Shown: positions 20,805-33,580 of the stretch, piece after piece
Layout of the letters: each line of letters starts with the position of its first letter
How positions within the stretch are numbered: the first letter of the stretch is position 1
Assembly: GCF_019175385.1 (NCBI RefSeq)
Contig: NC_083338.1
Span: forward strand, 65,566,884 to 65,630,883
Reading direction: 5' to 3'
Source: Lycium barbarum
Lineage: Eukaryota; Streptophyta; Magnoliopsida; Solanales; Solanaceae
DNA length: 64,000 nt
Notes under the pieces: generated by a model
Told to the model about the DNA's origin: nothing
The model's database searches: none
The model's input: the letters and a program-made list of their open reading frames with translations, nothing else
Program-made: the position numbers and the translations under genes

Positions 20805-22086
20805 AAAATATTCATCCTCGAATGTTGTAGTGCGCCGATCCTCAATATCCTCATTGAATGTTTGTTCGATTACCATATAGTTATACTATAATTTGGTTCT
20901 GCTATTTCTTATCTCTTTATCAAATTCATTTGCGAGTCGTACAGTCTTCAATCCTCGTGTATATGATCATAAGTCAACTAGTATTCCGTTATCATTCTAT
21001 CTTCATTCCTATGGTTTAACTAGCCATGCCACGGCAACTCGCCGTCCTGCGAGCGTTCTTCCTCTTCGTTCCTCATTTATTTATTAACGGATAACTCCTT
21101 TGCTCGAATACAACACTTTCTTTTGTTGACTCCTCCGATGCTATCTTGGCTATCCCTACTTGTACTTATTGAGCTTAGATACGTGCTAGATTATCCCCTT
21201 GTAATTCCTCAGCCAAGCTTTTCGATTCATCATAAATTTTCTTATACTAATGTCCCGTTGCTTGTTCAGCGGTACTTTGCTAATGATAAATTCTTATTCT
21301 TAATGGTTACGTTTCTTCAACCATCTGTCTTAATTCCTTTCCTTGATAAGTTATAAGCATATCCTCAATATAATCTCTTAACGGTCCCTAATGTTCCATC
21401 ACCATCTTTATTATTTCTCGTAGCAGGATTACATACTGCGATGAACTAATAATCATAGTTCGAACTGGTCTATAGCTCACAATATCTTCGAACTCTTGTC
21501 AAACTCTCCCTTTAATTCCTTTGCCTTAAATCTTGCAATATAACTTATAATTATGAAGTTAGGTCAATTCTCACTTTACCACAACTTCTTTTCCAACATC
21601 GGTATGGTATACTTACCCTTGATTTCCTCATTCCAGTGATCACTTAGTTAGCTGTCATTCCTTGTTGGCTTTCCGGTGTGTCCATTCCCATCTGTGGGGC
21701 ATAACCTTATGCTGATGATTCATATAATTCTATAATAAATACCCTTATGCTCCGCATGGTTAGTGACCCGTGATATACTTTCTAATTTCTAGTGATGCTG
21801 CTGCCTTTCTATTTGCACCCACATTGTTTTTCCTCTCTTTAGAGATCGCCACACCGCTTATGGTTACTCCCTTTGTTAAGATTCTCATATTTTTCCTTTA
21901 ATATCAAGATTTTCTTCCGTGGTAACCCAAAGTGTCCTTTGTACTAATCATCCATTTCGTCATTCTCTTTGTAGTTAGCTTGCAGAGCATTCTTACTCTC
22001 TTTATTACTCATTAGGATGCGTCACTGCCTATTTAGGTGCGTCACAAATTTCCCTAGTCTAGAAATATAATATCTGACGTCCGCAT
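20805..22086 (-). other. Internal 3' region of element F, non-coding
   Basis: About 1.3 kb between F's polypurine tract and LTR G. I find no gag-pol motif on either strand, and short open frames here look accidental. By position it is the 3' internal part of F. Its inner end is cut by the start of LTR G. Confidence 0.5.
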
Positions 22087-22429
22087 TGTTACACCTCGAA
22101 AAAATTTCGTTCATGCACAGTGAATAGACTGACGAAGGGCACGACGTATGCGATGTTTTGATAAGTAAGAAATGACATTTGATGATTCTAAATGAGATTT
22201 CAAAGACATTCGAAGTAAGAGAAGAAAGTTTTCCAAGAGGAGACAAGACATACGAGATTTATTGGAAAGGATTTACGAGTAACGAGTTAATGATGATTTA
22301 ATAATGCTTTGGAGAAGAGTTATAACGTCCCTTAGATTGGTATGGAGGTGTTCAACAAGTGTCAAGAAGGTTCCATAAGGATTGGAGATCAAACGAGTCA
22401 ACGAGAACGACTTTCGAAAAGCTGTGGAT

Positions 22430-24254
22430 TGTACGGTCCACTATACGGACCGTACAAAAGATATGGGCCGTAAGTATGGCCGTATAACCTGTCTAGAGAA
22501 GAGCCTCCGCTGGAACCATTATATGGTCACACATACGGACCGTATAAAGAGCTTCATACAAGATAAAGAAAAGAGATATGTTACGAGCATGGCAATACTG
22601 ATGATGAATATAAGTATAGAAGTCCTAAAGCTCAGCATATGAGATTCCTACGAAGCTAATGATCCTTATGTAGTTCCTACAAAAATATTTTCCCTACCTC
22701 TCCATTACTTACTTATATTCCGGAAACTGAGAGTCTATATTCATGAATAGCCATATGAGGTAAAGATAAGAGATACATTATGAGAACGATAATGAAGCTG
22801 ATGAGCTTATGTCAAAATATTCTAGAGCTCATGGTATAATGTTTCTACAAAGCTAACGATGTTAACTATGATCTATTGATGTTGTTTTTTCTATGCACTC
22901 ACCTTATATGCTAATTCCTTCAAGGTGAGGCAGAATGTTTATGAATGCTCCATAATGTAATCGGGGGTTCTCGACCTTATGTCACCCCGATATTGTTATA
23001 GATTGTATGTATGCTCTACTGTATGTCTTATGACCAATGTTCCGAAAAATTACGAGTCTATCTTCATAAAGGATTTCATATGAGATAAAAGGTAAGAGAT
23101 ATGCCATAGATGCGAGGATGGTAATGATGAGCCTAAGTCTAGAGATTATAAGGTCTATCATACGATATTTATACGAAGTTCGTGCTACGAATATGATATG
23201 ATTTTCATAGATTGTCTTTAAATTCAAATGTATGCTTTAATGAAAGGTTATGATAAGCTTTTAAGATGTATGTGATGGCAATGATGACTTGCAAGTATTT
23301 ATGCATCGCCGATGAAACCAAGTGGTTACTTAAAAGAGGAGTAAGAGGTAAGCAATAATAGTGTGGTCCACTATTATGCAGGTTATGTCTTCATCTTCTG
23401 CGGTCCACTATACACACCGTACAAAACATTTGGGCTGTAAGTATGGCCGTATAACCTGTCTAGAGAAGAGACTCCGCTAGAACCATTATACGGTCACACA
23501 TACTGACCGTATAAAGAGCTTCATACAAGATAAAGAAAAGAGATATGTTACGAGCATGGCAATACTGATGATGAATATAAGTCTAGAAGTCCTAAAGCTC
23601 AGGATATGGCATTCCTATGAAGCTAATGAATCCTTATGTAGTTCCTATAATAATATTTTCCCTACCTCTCCATGACTTTCTTATATTTCGGAAACTGAGA
23701 GTCTATGTTCATGAATAGCCATATGAGGTATAGATAAAAGATACATTATGAGCACGATAATGAAGCTGATGAGCTTAAGTCTAAAGATTCTAGAGATCAT
23801 GGTATAATGTTTCTACAAAGCTAACGATGTTAACTATGATCTATTGATGTTGTTTGTTTTATACACTCACCTTATATGCTAATTCCTTCAAGGTGAGTCA
23901 GAATGTTTATGAATGCTCCATAATGTAATCGGGGGTTCTCGACCTTCTGTCATCTCGATATTGGTATAGATTGTCTGTAAGCTCTACTACATGTCTTATG
24001 ACCAATGTTCCAAAAAATTACGAGTCTATCTTCATAAAGGATTTCATATGAGATTAAAGGTAAGAGATATGCCATAGATGCGAGGATGGTAATGCTGAGC
24101 CTAAGTCTAGAGATTATAAAGTCTATCATATGATATTTATACGAAGTTCATGCTACGAATATGATATGATTTTCATAGATTGTCTTTAAATTCAAATGTA
24201 TGCTTTAATGAAAGGTTATGATAATCTTATAAGATGTATGCGATGGCAATGATG
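22430..24254 (+). repeat. Large tandem duplication in LTR G (offset about 967 bp)
   Basis: The segment 22430-23287 is repeated at about 23396-24254 with scattered differences. The identical block at 22491 recurs at 23458. The join around 23380 (GCAGGTTATGTCTTCATCT) equals sequence after the second copy near 24536. This indicates that a longer unit was duplicated and its first copy later lost an internal part. The result is an LTR with two U3-like palindrome clusters. Confidence 0.85.
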
Positions 24255-24275
24255 ATGATGAGATATACCGAGCCT

Positions 24276-24412
24276 TGTTATGGCCGGGTACGGAAGACAT
24301 GTATGTGATATTGTCAAGCCACTATGTGGCCGAATACGGATAATGTCGAGCCTCTATGTGGCCGAATACGGATATTGTCGAGCCCCTACGTGGCCGAATA
24401 CGGATAATGTTT
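24276..24412 (+). repeat. 32-bp minisatellite in LTR G
   Basis: About three clear copies plus a diverged one of a unit containing ATGTGGCCGAATACGGATA, spaced 32 bp apart. Confidence 0.8.
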
Positions 24413-25041
24413 AATCTGTACGAGCAGATACGGTATTATGATATATGTATGATATGATGATGTATGCTCTATGATGATACATGTACTATGATTATATACG
24501 ATATAGGCATGTAAGGTATCCTCCCTTAAAAGTTACGCAGGTTATGTCTTCATCTTATGTCTTATGATTCCTCTATTATGTGCATTTTATTCATGCCTTA
24601 CATACTCAGTACAATATCCGTACTGACGTCCGTTTTCTTTGGACGTTGTGTTCATGCCCACAGGTAGATTGGGAGGCGACCCAGATTTATAAAGGCCGAT
24701 ATGCAGACTTTTGAGAGCATTTCATTATTTCGGAGGTGCCACTGATTTTCTATTGTGTGTATATATATGTTTTGGGCATGACGGGGTCCTGTCCCGTCCA
24801 TATGTCAAGTACTCTAGTAGATGCTCGTAGATACGTATGTGTGGGTAGCATGGTCTCACGATGTTATTATTGTATGTATATTATTTTGATAGCCGAAGGG
24901 CTTATGTACGTAAAGGTAATTATGTTTCCAAATGAAAAATGATTTTTCTATGATTTGAGTATAAATTCGATGAATGAACGCTTAATGAGTATGATGAGTA
25001 ATAGAATGAGCGGTGCTCGGTGGTTAGCCCCGGGTACCCGT

Positions 25042-26150
25042 CATTCACTAACCAATTCGGGTATTTGACTTCCCGGATGGATCTTGTATTTAGCAACTGG
25101 GATACCTCTTCCTTGACAAACTTTTTGCGGACCTCAGCAATGGGTCGCTTCTTCTAACGTACTGGTGCGAAGTTGAGATCCAGTCCAAGCTTATGGGTTG
25201 CCACCTCCGGAGATATACCTGTCATATATTTATGGGACCAAGAAAATCAATCACTGTTATCTTTTAAATAATTAAGAAATAATTCCTTGAGCTCCAGATT
25301 CAGCCCCATGCTCAGGTCTATCTTTCTTTCCGGTAGATCCGAATGCAAGCCGATTAGCTCAAAATGTAGGCCATGGATTTGGTGGCGTCGGATTCATCGG
25401 GTTCTATAAAATATCTTGAAGTTTTGTGCTCTTCCTTAGGTTCATATTCCCGACCCATTTCTTTTCTTTCTTCAAGAGGAGTTTGCTGAAGTGCCTCAGG
25501 GATGGGTTCCGGCTCCTATGATTGCTATTGGTCATGTGTGGCTACGTCGCTTACATTAGGCTCCTTAACAACAAACATATCCTTTGTTTCTAGCTGTTCT
25601 CCCCTGATCTGCCTGATCCTCTCTAGAGTAGGGAACTTCACCAGCAAATACAGAGTTGAGGGAACTGCCTTTATATCATGGAGCCATGGCCTCTTGAAGA
25701 TTGCATTTTAGCTCATGTCACTGTGAATCACGTAGATCTTTTTTCTTCTTGACAAATCCTTCGGTTTTCACAGGAAAATCGATCTCCTCCTTGGTAGTTT
25801 CACTAGACATGTTAAAACTAGCAAGGGTCCTTGTAGCCGGTATGATTTTCTCCAACAGTCCCATTTCATTCCACTACATTCCAGTAGATAATGTTAGCTG
25901 AACATCCAAGATAAACCATCACACTCTTTACTTGGAAGCAATCAATGAACATAGTGATAATTAAGGCATTGTTATGTGGAAAGTTGATGTCGGTTGCATA
26001 TTCATTAGACAAAGTAATTGTGCCTCCATCTTGAAGTTCCTGGATCCTATTTTCCCGGGTTACCGAGATATTCATTTTCTTGGTAGCAGTGAAACTGGTA
26101 CCGGCGATCATGGATCCACCAAAAATCATGTTATCTATTTGGAGGAGCAT
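25042..26150 (-). pseudogene. Protease and RT N-terminus of TAT2
   Basis: The minus strand encodes a TAT-type protease: MIFGGSMIAGTSFTATKKM, the ATDINFPHNNALIITM block and the active-site region around VYLGCSANIIYW, where Leu-Gly-Cys stands in place of the usual Asp-x-Gly. A frame-broken linker follows, and the RT entry SIREVKYPNWLV at 25045-25085, where it stops abruptly at LTR G. The same RT entry occurs in TAT1 near 12440, so TAT1 and TAT2 are separate copies. With the catalytic Asp lost it cannot be active. Confidence 0.82.
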
Positions 26151-27082
26151 CTGGAGTGCTCATCCCCTCTGCATGTCCAGCTCTATTGTAATTGTTTCTC
26201 GCCCTTTCATTTATGAATTCCCAAAGATGAACTCTATTAAGCATGTTCGCTACCTCCTCCCAGATTTGTCTGCAATCTATCGTCTTATGCCCGTGGGTTC
26301 CCTGGAAGTCACACCACACAGTGTTCTCCTTAGTGTTAGGATTGGATCTTAGAGGTTTAGGAGGGCCTGATACCGGATGGGTCCTTAGCATGGCCACCAT
26401 TTGTGCTTTATCGATGCTAAAGTTGTAATCTACAAGTTTCGGATATTTCGTCCCCTTTGAAGAGGACCTGGAAGAATTTTTCTTGTTTTGGTTCTGCAAT
26501 CCGCAGATGTTTTTACCGCAGTTTTCTATCTTGTTTTCATTCAGCTTCTCCCGCGATTGGTAACCTTGACCGCCACCGATTCTTTCAGGAGGGGATAAGG
26601 CTAGAAGCAATTCTTCGTAGAACTCCGATATTGCCCGAAGCCCTTATCTGTCTTACCAAGGAGTTCCCTCGCGGAAGTCCCAGCAGGTCATCCTCCACCC
26701 ACATTTTTGACTCATACCTGTTGTGAACATCTTCACAGGTCGTAGCCTGTAACTTTGAGAGATTTTCTTTGAGTTTCCAGGAAGCATCCGAACTTAAGGG
26801 ATTCAGTCCCTTGGTAAAAGCCTGGACAGTCCACTCATCCAGCACCGCCGATAGAAGCATGCATTGCTCCTGGAAGCGGGTAATAAAATCTCAGAGATGT
26901 TCTCATTCTCTTTAAGATATGCAGAAGATATGTTCCTTTTTGGTCCTCAACATTCTTGCCCCTGCGTCTGCCTTGATGAACATGTCGGCCAACATGGGGA
27001 ATGAGCCGATTGAATACTTGGGCAACAGTGAATACCACGTTAAAGCCCCACGAGTTAGGGCCTCTCAAAACTTCTTAATTAG
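26151..27082 (-). pseudogene. gag of TAT2
   Basis: Minus-strand gag with the ALTRGALTWYSLLPKYSIGS region near 27050, TFTKGLNP-like AFTKGLNPLSSDASWKLKE near 26800, and a C-terminal zinc-like cluster WCDFQGTHGHKTIDC near 26290 in a Lys/Asn-rich context. It forms the capsid of the TAT element. The frames at 26585-26860 and 26131-26610 differ and stops occur near 26895, so it is broken. The N-terminus is missing: at 27083 unrelated DNA begins. Confidence 0.85.
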
Positions 27083-28691
27083 TGTAACGGTTCCCATTTC
27101 GCGAGCGGGGTTAGCGCTTGGAAAAGCTACTTCAAACTCATTGGTGCCCTTTCGGACTTTGTTTTAAAAGAGTCGCCACCTAATATTTAGGAAATTAGGA
27201 AAACCAGTTTTGAAGGGTTTATTCATACACATGAAAAATCCTTCATAATCCAAAGTTCGAGGTAAGGATTCTGGTGATCCCCTAGGAAAAGTGTTAGGCA
27301 CCCTAGTATTAAGGATTCGTACTATACGGTTGACCTTCGAGTTCCAGTGTATGAGTATTTGAATGAACTGTTTATTTAGTGTTTTATTCCCGCATTATAA
27401 AGTCTGTCATTTTGCATATCATGTTTTGAAATAAATTAAGTATATCCCCTTTCCATATAGGTTATTTAGGTTAGGATTTATAATATCCAGATATAACTAG
27501 TTCCTTTTATATATAAGGATAGTAGTGGTGTTGCAAAGATATAAAAAGTTTATTTATAAAAAGTGTGGAATGAATGGGTTTTGTTCATGCTTGACTCATA
27601 CATGGTTCAGGTTAATCCGTTTAATACGTTTTCAGAATTTCCTTATCCAAAACTTTTATGTTTACAAATGATTTATATAGATTTCAATTTGTATATATAT
27701 ATGAGAGGTCTTGCCTTTACATAAAAACTAACCTTTTCCTTTTTCTTTGAAATTAAACTTAAGGCCCAATACTTGTAATAAAGAGATTGCATTTTTTACG
27801 TGAGCTTGGCCCAAATTTTTATTTATTTCTCATTTTCGAAAACTAACTAAGTGCAGCCTAGAAAGATGTATTAGTTTTTCAGTTAGGCCTTAGCTCCAAA
27901 GTTCTTCCTTTTCTCTACTAGGCCCAACCCAAAACAGTCATTCTTTTTTCTGAAAATTTTTATTAAGTGTGGTTCAAAAATAATGTGGTTTTAGTTGGGC
28001 CGTAGCCCACAATTCTCGTTTTTTTTCGGACTAGCCTTGGTTCAAAAAGTTTTATTTGTTTCAGAAAAAAAACAAATTGAGTTTCAAGAAAATGTTCTTT
28101 TGGTTTAAACGTTAATCTGGTTGATTACAATAAAAACAAACTGTGACAATGTTCCATAACGATGTAATCCCCTTTTATCCTTCTTATCTAACTTGTTTGA
28201 TTTATTTACTTAGCCATTTTTACTTTTGAAAAATCGTTTATACTAAGCTCGGTTTTGAAAATAGTGTGGGGACCTAAAGTCGAACTAAACGGCGTTGGCA
28301 CCGTTGTCCTACGATGACTAGTTCATAATCATAATGATTCCAATAATATACATGAGTTTTTTTTTACAGATTTTACAAGTATAAATACAACAACTTTACA
28401 ATTAAAGAAACAAGTATAACTTATGCAAATAAATGGAGTAAAGTGTAGGCTAGGGGCGTACCAAGCCCCTAGTTTACGATTTTCACCCATGGCTGGGCCT
28501 TCTACGCATTTAATATACATATTAGCTTCCATTTCTTCACTGGGCTCAATCATGACGAACTTCATGTTGGGCCTTAGCCCAACAGATTGGTATGTGACTC
28601 GGCCCAAATGGCCATGCAGTGGTGGAGGAGAAAAGAAACAAAGAACCCTGGTTAGTTTATATTTACTGAACTTATCACATGTATAACTATG
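27083..28691. other. Unassigned region, possible LTR start
   Basis: DNA directly after the broken gag starts TGTAACGGTTCC, which has the TG start of an LTR and is preceded by ATTAG. I could not find a matching CA end followed by ATTAG, so the element is not defined. A segment reading GGTGGCGACTC on minus (near 27170) has a partial counterpart near 28880. The rest is AT-rich and non-coding on both strands. Confidence 0.35.
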
Positions 28692-28716
28692 CACACACAC
28701 ACACACACACACACAC

Positions 28717-28796
<80 letters not shown>
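28692..28796. repeat. Compound (AC)n-(AT)n microsatellite
   Basis: An AC run at 28692-28718 is followed by an uninterrupted AT run of about 78 bp. The open frames with Tyr-Ile repeats across it are artefacts. Confidence 0.97.
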
Positions 28797-28798
<2 letters not shown>

Positions 28799-31059
28799 AA
28801 TTTTACAAGTTACACAATTAAGGTATTCAATTATATGCTATTGAACTTCACTAGCAGAGATATAGACAGTCTAAAGGGGAAAAGTCGCCACCATCCGTAT
28901 TCCCGACACCGCACAAGATCTAAGGGGTTTCATGAACCCCAGGCATGGAAGGACATCGTGGAATGGCTAAGACCAGGCCCCAAATCACTTCAACTCCCCA
29001 AACTAGTACATCCATAGGATAAATCAGAATCCCATAATCGTGCACAAGTATGGTATAGATCAAAATGTGTGGATGTATTGTAATTACAAATAACACTAGA
29101 ACCAGCAGATATGATTTGAACAAAAGGCATTCCAAAAACACATGATATAGAGTAATTAAAATAGGCAGTATGTAAGGTAAACAAAACAACACCAAAACAC
29201 TTAGTTAAAGGGAGAATGGGCTGGGCAGCCCAATTACTTAGCACAGTCTGCCCCAAACGATCTCCTCTGCTTTCTGTCTACTTAGACTAAGTTTGAGAAG
29301 CCCATTTCTGCATTGACGTAGAATGGACTAGGCCCAAGTTCACATTAAGTCTATGTGGACTGAAATGGGGAACTTCAGCAATTTCTATCCTCCTCATATT
29401 TAAAGCACATGACTCTCACTCACATATATCTCTAGTATACCCTTGATATACACATGTGATATGTATATTAGGTGTATACCCCAGTTATACTTTCCCTGCT
29501 TCTTTATCATTATCTATCTATGCTCAGATATTCCTACCTTTCTAAGCTAAAAGCGTTTAAATACATGATTAACCAAACACTTATTTAGTCTTTTTGGATT
29601 TTAAAACAAAGTTTAAAGCTTGACTAGAGTTTGATCAAACAACTGCAAGATAATTCAGGAATCTAATTTTAGTATCCTGCAATGGACAAGGCAAGTGTAC
29701 CAATTATTTAAAAGAAAGCAAGCACTTACACTACCCATGAATTCTAGGAAGTGTTGAATAGGAAGGGCACATATTTGTCTAATGAACTCACCACATGAGC
29801 AGGGCAAAACTAGAAGAGTACAAGCGTAATGAATCAAATGACTAATTAGATGAATATAGCGTGTTACCAATTCACAGGAATGTACATAGCATCAAGAAAG
29901 TTCAAGCTAAGCCGAAAATAATAGAAATATTCAGAATGGGACACAAGGTCTATACTAGGACTCATACATGATGAAGAGGGAACTATCACTCTGGAATGAT
30001 ATAATATCAAAAAATGAAGAATGGCACATGAACAACCTTACTCATTCAAACTTCAATTGACTAGATACTCTCCCCTTTTCCAGAAAAGAAAAAATAATCA
30101 GTAGCATCAGACAGGCTTGCTTCTTAATCTTGATAGCTCTTCCAGATACTGACCCGGAAAATTAACCCTTTGGCATAATGGAGAGGTCCAGAGATTCAAA
30201 TGCATTCATATAGCAGATATTTCCCCATGGACTTATAAAGTGTATCATGACACCTCTTATTTGAGGGAGAGATACTATAGACCACGCTAAACCTGGTCCT
30301 ACCCTGTCCCCTCATTAAGATGTCTTTAAAAGACCCCCCCCCCCCCCCCCCACATGTCAAGTGGTTCATACCTTCTCTATGAACACCTATGATATCCTCA
30401 AAGAGCCTTATTAAGTCAACCATAACCCAAACGCTTAGTCAATATTAACACAGACTTATCCATTTAATTATTTCAAACTAGACTTTTGCTCCTAGTGCAT
30501 GACTTTTAACTTCTTTTAATCATGACAAGTATTAAACAAACAAACATACACATCATGTTTTAGAGCTTGTTTAGGCTATGTGAGTATTCTAAGTTTCATA
30601 CTTTAAATCCCTTCCCATTATAGCCAAATGAATGTCAAGGGAAGGTCATCAAAGGTTAAAACAAAGCCCAGGGTACACAAAATCACAAAGATCAAGAGGA
30701 GCATTCATAACAGGACCATACATTCAAGCTAACAATCCCCTGCCACAAAATCAATACCTTTTCAAACCTCAGAATCCTCTTTGCTTCAAATTAAAGTTTT
30801 TACTAACCAAATTATTTATACATATTGAAACCATCATCATTCTAGTATATGGACCCTCAGAGACACTAGTTTTGGCTAGAACCTTTGAATTAACACTAAC
30901 TCTCAATTAAACAATCATGGGGGGTGGTCTTAATGGATCCCATGGTTATAGGAAAATAGGATTTAGAAGGAAGGGCTTCCAGGTCCTGAAGAAAAGACAG
31001 TGTAGGGTGAGGCCATTACACCCCCCCCCCCCTCCCCCCCTTCCCATTCCTTGACTTTC
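28797..31059. other. Non-coding region, nothing recognised
   Basis: About 2.3 kb without coding, RNA-gene or LTR features that I can recognise. It contains a C18 run (30334-30351) and a pyrimidine tract (31021-31040, C12-T-C7) close to the start of LTR D. Confidence 0.5.
30334..30351. repeat. Poly-C run (C18)
   Basis: Eighteen consecutive C bases. Such runs are prone to length error in sequencing. Confidence 0.95.
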
Positions 31060-33542
31060 TGTTACATTTCGTGTTTTCATGCATTGGAAAGCATGTGAGT
31101 TAGATGGCACTAGTAACGGAAATGAGGTTATCCTCCAAGCATATAGATGGTTAGAGTGAGTACAGATGTATCATAAGGATTAGAAGTTAATCAAATCGAA
31201 GAAAATAGGTTTCGTTGAAGTTAGGCATTTATTTGAATAAAATACGGTCCAAAATATAATATCGCGTATTTTTGGACTAGGAAATTGAACCTTCCAACAT
31301 GAGCAAATTTACCCGAACTGGAGGATTTGGCCATAGTCAAGAATGGAAATAAAGAGCTCGGTATATAAAAGGAATGAAGTCCCGAAAGGATTTAAGATAA
31401 GAAATTTTGACGACGATGATTGAGAATAATATTTTTTGTGTGGCAGATGAGGCTATGGACTAGTGCTATATCACAGAAGAATAATAACTAGTATATGAAG
31501 TATGTTAAAAATAGTCACTATTTAAGCGAATTGAGATCAAGAATTAATTGATAAGTGGTAATCGATACCACTCTTCCACGTGGTATGACATAATGATACA
31601 GCAAGTGATTAGTCACTTTATAAGTAACTAAATAGTGACACCTTTAGGATAAGTTTCATGGGAAAGTTGTGGCCAAAACGAATGGGCCCCATAGTCTACA
31701 ATTAAGATTAGATATTTGGTGTATCATATTAATGTAACTTGGAGTTATTCAGCAAAGTATTTTATAAGGAAACTTTGAGTTGCCTTTTAAAGGGAAGCAT
31801 GGTGATAACGTGCAAAGGGTCTTCCACTAATTTAGAAATTCCCTACTAGTTATGATGGAGGAATCATATATTTTCACACTTGCTAACGAAACTAAAGGAA
31901 GAGAAGTGATAATTGATGAGTAAATATCTTCATGGTGAAACAAGTAACGGGAAGTTGAAAGGATGGGCAGCAACAAAATATATACACAACAAGTATATAT
32001 TTCCAGTTTGTGGAGATGAGAATTTTATTCTCAAAATTGGGATTACAAGTTATCCTGGCCAATTGAGGTAAAATATGCTTCCTTACTACTAATAATTTGA
32101 GTTAATTCGTAGTAATATTTGCTGGATTATCGTATAGTAAATCAAGTGGTAGAAAGACAGAATATAACATCGTGTTGAATGTTATAAGTTGATTTGGGTA
32201 CTAAATAAGGATTATTGATGATGGGTCATTATTGTTATTGAAGTTGGAAGTTGTTTTGGATTGGCTCAGGGTAGATATTATAGGCAAAATGCTGCCCGTT
32301 TCATTTTAGGATCAAGTTATCCTTCATATACATAAATACACAAGCACTATCTGAGGTTGTACCTCCGTTTCTTGTTATAGGGAATGATACAGTAGCTCCA
32401 GTAAAATTATGAGAAGGTCATTGACGACTCGAGGTATGTTAAGGCTATCCCTTCTTTCTTTTTGGCATGAATTATATAAACGAGCGAACGATGAACATAC
32501 ATGACTCCAATGAATTCTAATTCTCAGCGGTACTTGACATGACAGTTGTCTTTGATTCTTAAGTGTCGGTTCATTTTAATCATTATATTAAGTCCCAGAT
32601 GATGATTTAGTTTGCATATGGTTGCTCATGATATTCTACTCGTGCATGATGTTAAGATATCAGTCACCGAGTCCCAGGCCGGGTACGTATTCATGCACAG
32701 TTTCATTGCATTGTTCACCGAGACCCTCACTAGAGGGCCGGGTACGGTATATATATATGATTATTTCACCGAGTCCTTTACTAGAGGGCTGGCTGCGGTA
32801 TATATATGATTACTTCACCGAGTCCTTCACTAGAGGGTCGGGTACGGTATATATTTATATTTCACCGAGTCCCTTACTAAAGGGCTGGGTATGGTATATA
32901 TTTACATTTTTAGTCATTTCCTTTGGGGCTGCTTACATGGTTATTCTCTGCCTTCGGGGCTATTCATATTATAGGTGGCTTCTCATACTTTCATTATAGC
33001 TTATATCTCATTCTTTATGATTACTGTTGCCTTACATACTCGGTACATTGTTCGTACTGACGTCCCATTGCCTGGGGGAGCTATTTTCATGCCACACAGT
33101 CCCAGATTGTTTTGCAGGTAAAAGTATTAAGCTAGGATGGTTGGCTATCAGCTGGGATTGGCATACTCCATTTTCCTCCTGGAGCAGTGCCGAGTCATTA
33201 TGGTTATCATATGTGTGTATGGGTACGTCGGGGCCCTATCCCGACTTATATGATTCAGGTGTTTACTCTTAGAGACTTTACAGACAGTGTCCCGTGGTTA
33301 GTATGTTGAGATGTCATGCGTTGAGTAAAGTGTCCATGTAGGTCGATATGTCAGTTTGACTTATTTGATTTTTGATTAATTGAGTATCGTTCGCAAATTT
33401 CTATGGTTTGACCGGAAGTACTTTATTATATTTCCAAAAAAAAATTATATGTCCAGTTTCATTATGTGAATGCCAGAGGGTTCGCTCAGCTCTAAGTAAG
33501 AGTTGGGTGCCCATCATGGCCTATCGGAATTGGGGTGTGACA
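31060..33542 (+). mobile_element. 5' LTR of element D
   Basis: Begins TGTTACATTTCG and ends GGGGTGTGACA, followed three bases later by a plus-strand iMet primer site. This fixes it as the 5' LTR of a plus-oriented element. It contains the tandem repeat at 32664-32910, CAG/GTA at 33115-33120 and the hairpin GTCGGG/CCCGAC at 33227-33245. It lacks the U3 palindrome cluster of families A, B, C and G. Confidence 0.85.
32664..32910 (+). repeat. Tandem repeat of about 50 bp in LTR D
   Basis: Five units begin with TCACCGAG at 32664, 32715, 32766, 32815 and 32862. Most contain ACTAGAGGG and end in a TATATAT run. Spacing shrinks from 51 to 47 bp. Confidence 0.88.
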
Positions 33543-33580
33543 TAGTGGTATCAGAGCAGTTCGTCCTAGGGGTTGTCTGT
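33543..33580 (+). other. Leader start of element D with primer binding site
   Basis: TGGTATCAGAGC at 33546-33557 matches the initiator methionine tRNA 3' end. The following GCAGTTCGTCCTAGG is the same leader as in A, B and C. The leader is cut at 33580 by element B and resumes at 61021. Confidence 0.9.

Larger units (their letters stand above)
22087..25041 (+). mobile_element. LTR G, truncated at its 3' end
   Basis: Begins TGTTACACCTCG and carries the shared LTR blocks in plus orientation: ACGGWCCGT palindromes near 22436-22550, the AAGGTGAG inverted repeats, the CGTCC/GGACG hairpin near 24627, CAG/GTA at 24661-24666, the GACGGG/CCCGTC hairpin at 24780-24798 and CGGGTACCCG near 25031. The last 20-30 bp expected up to GTCGTGACA are missing. 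The sequence passes straight into the TAT2 polyprotein, so no TSD can be read. Confidence 0.85.

Noticed and set aside
11666..27082. TAT1 and TAT2 as two halves of one inverted element
   Set aside because: Both contain the same protease end and RT entry, so they overlap and must be different copies.
28329..28799. 156-residue open frame with Tyr-Ile repeats
   Set aside because: It is the translation of an AT/AC microsatellite and has no domain outside it.
30334..31040. Poly-C tracts as functional elements
   Set aside because: No supporting context; homopolymers of this kind are often length-variable or assembly-sensitive.
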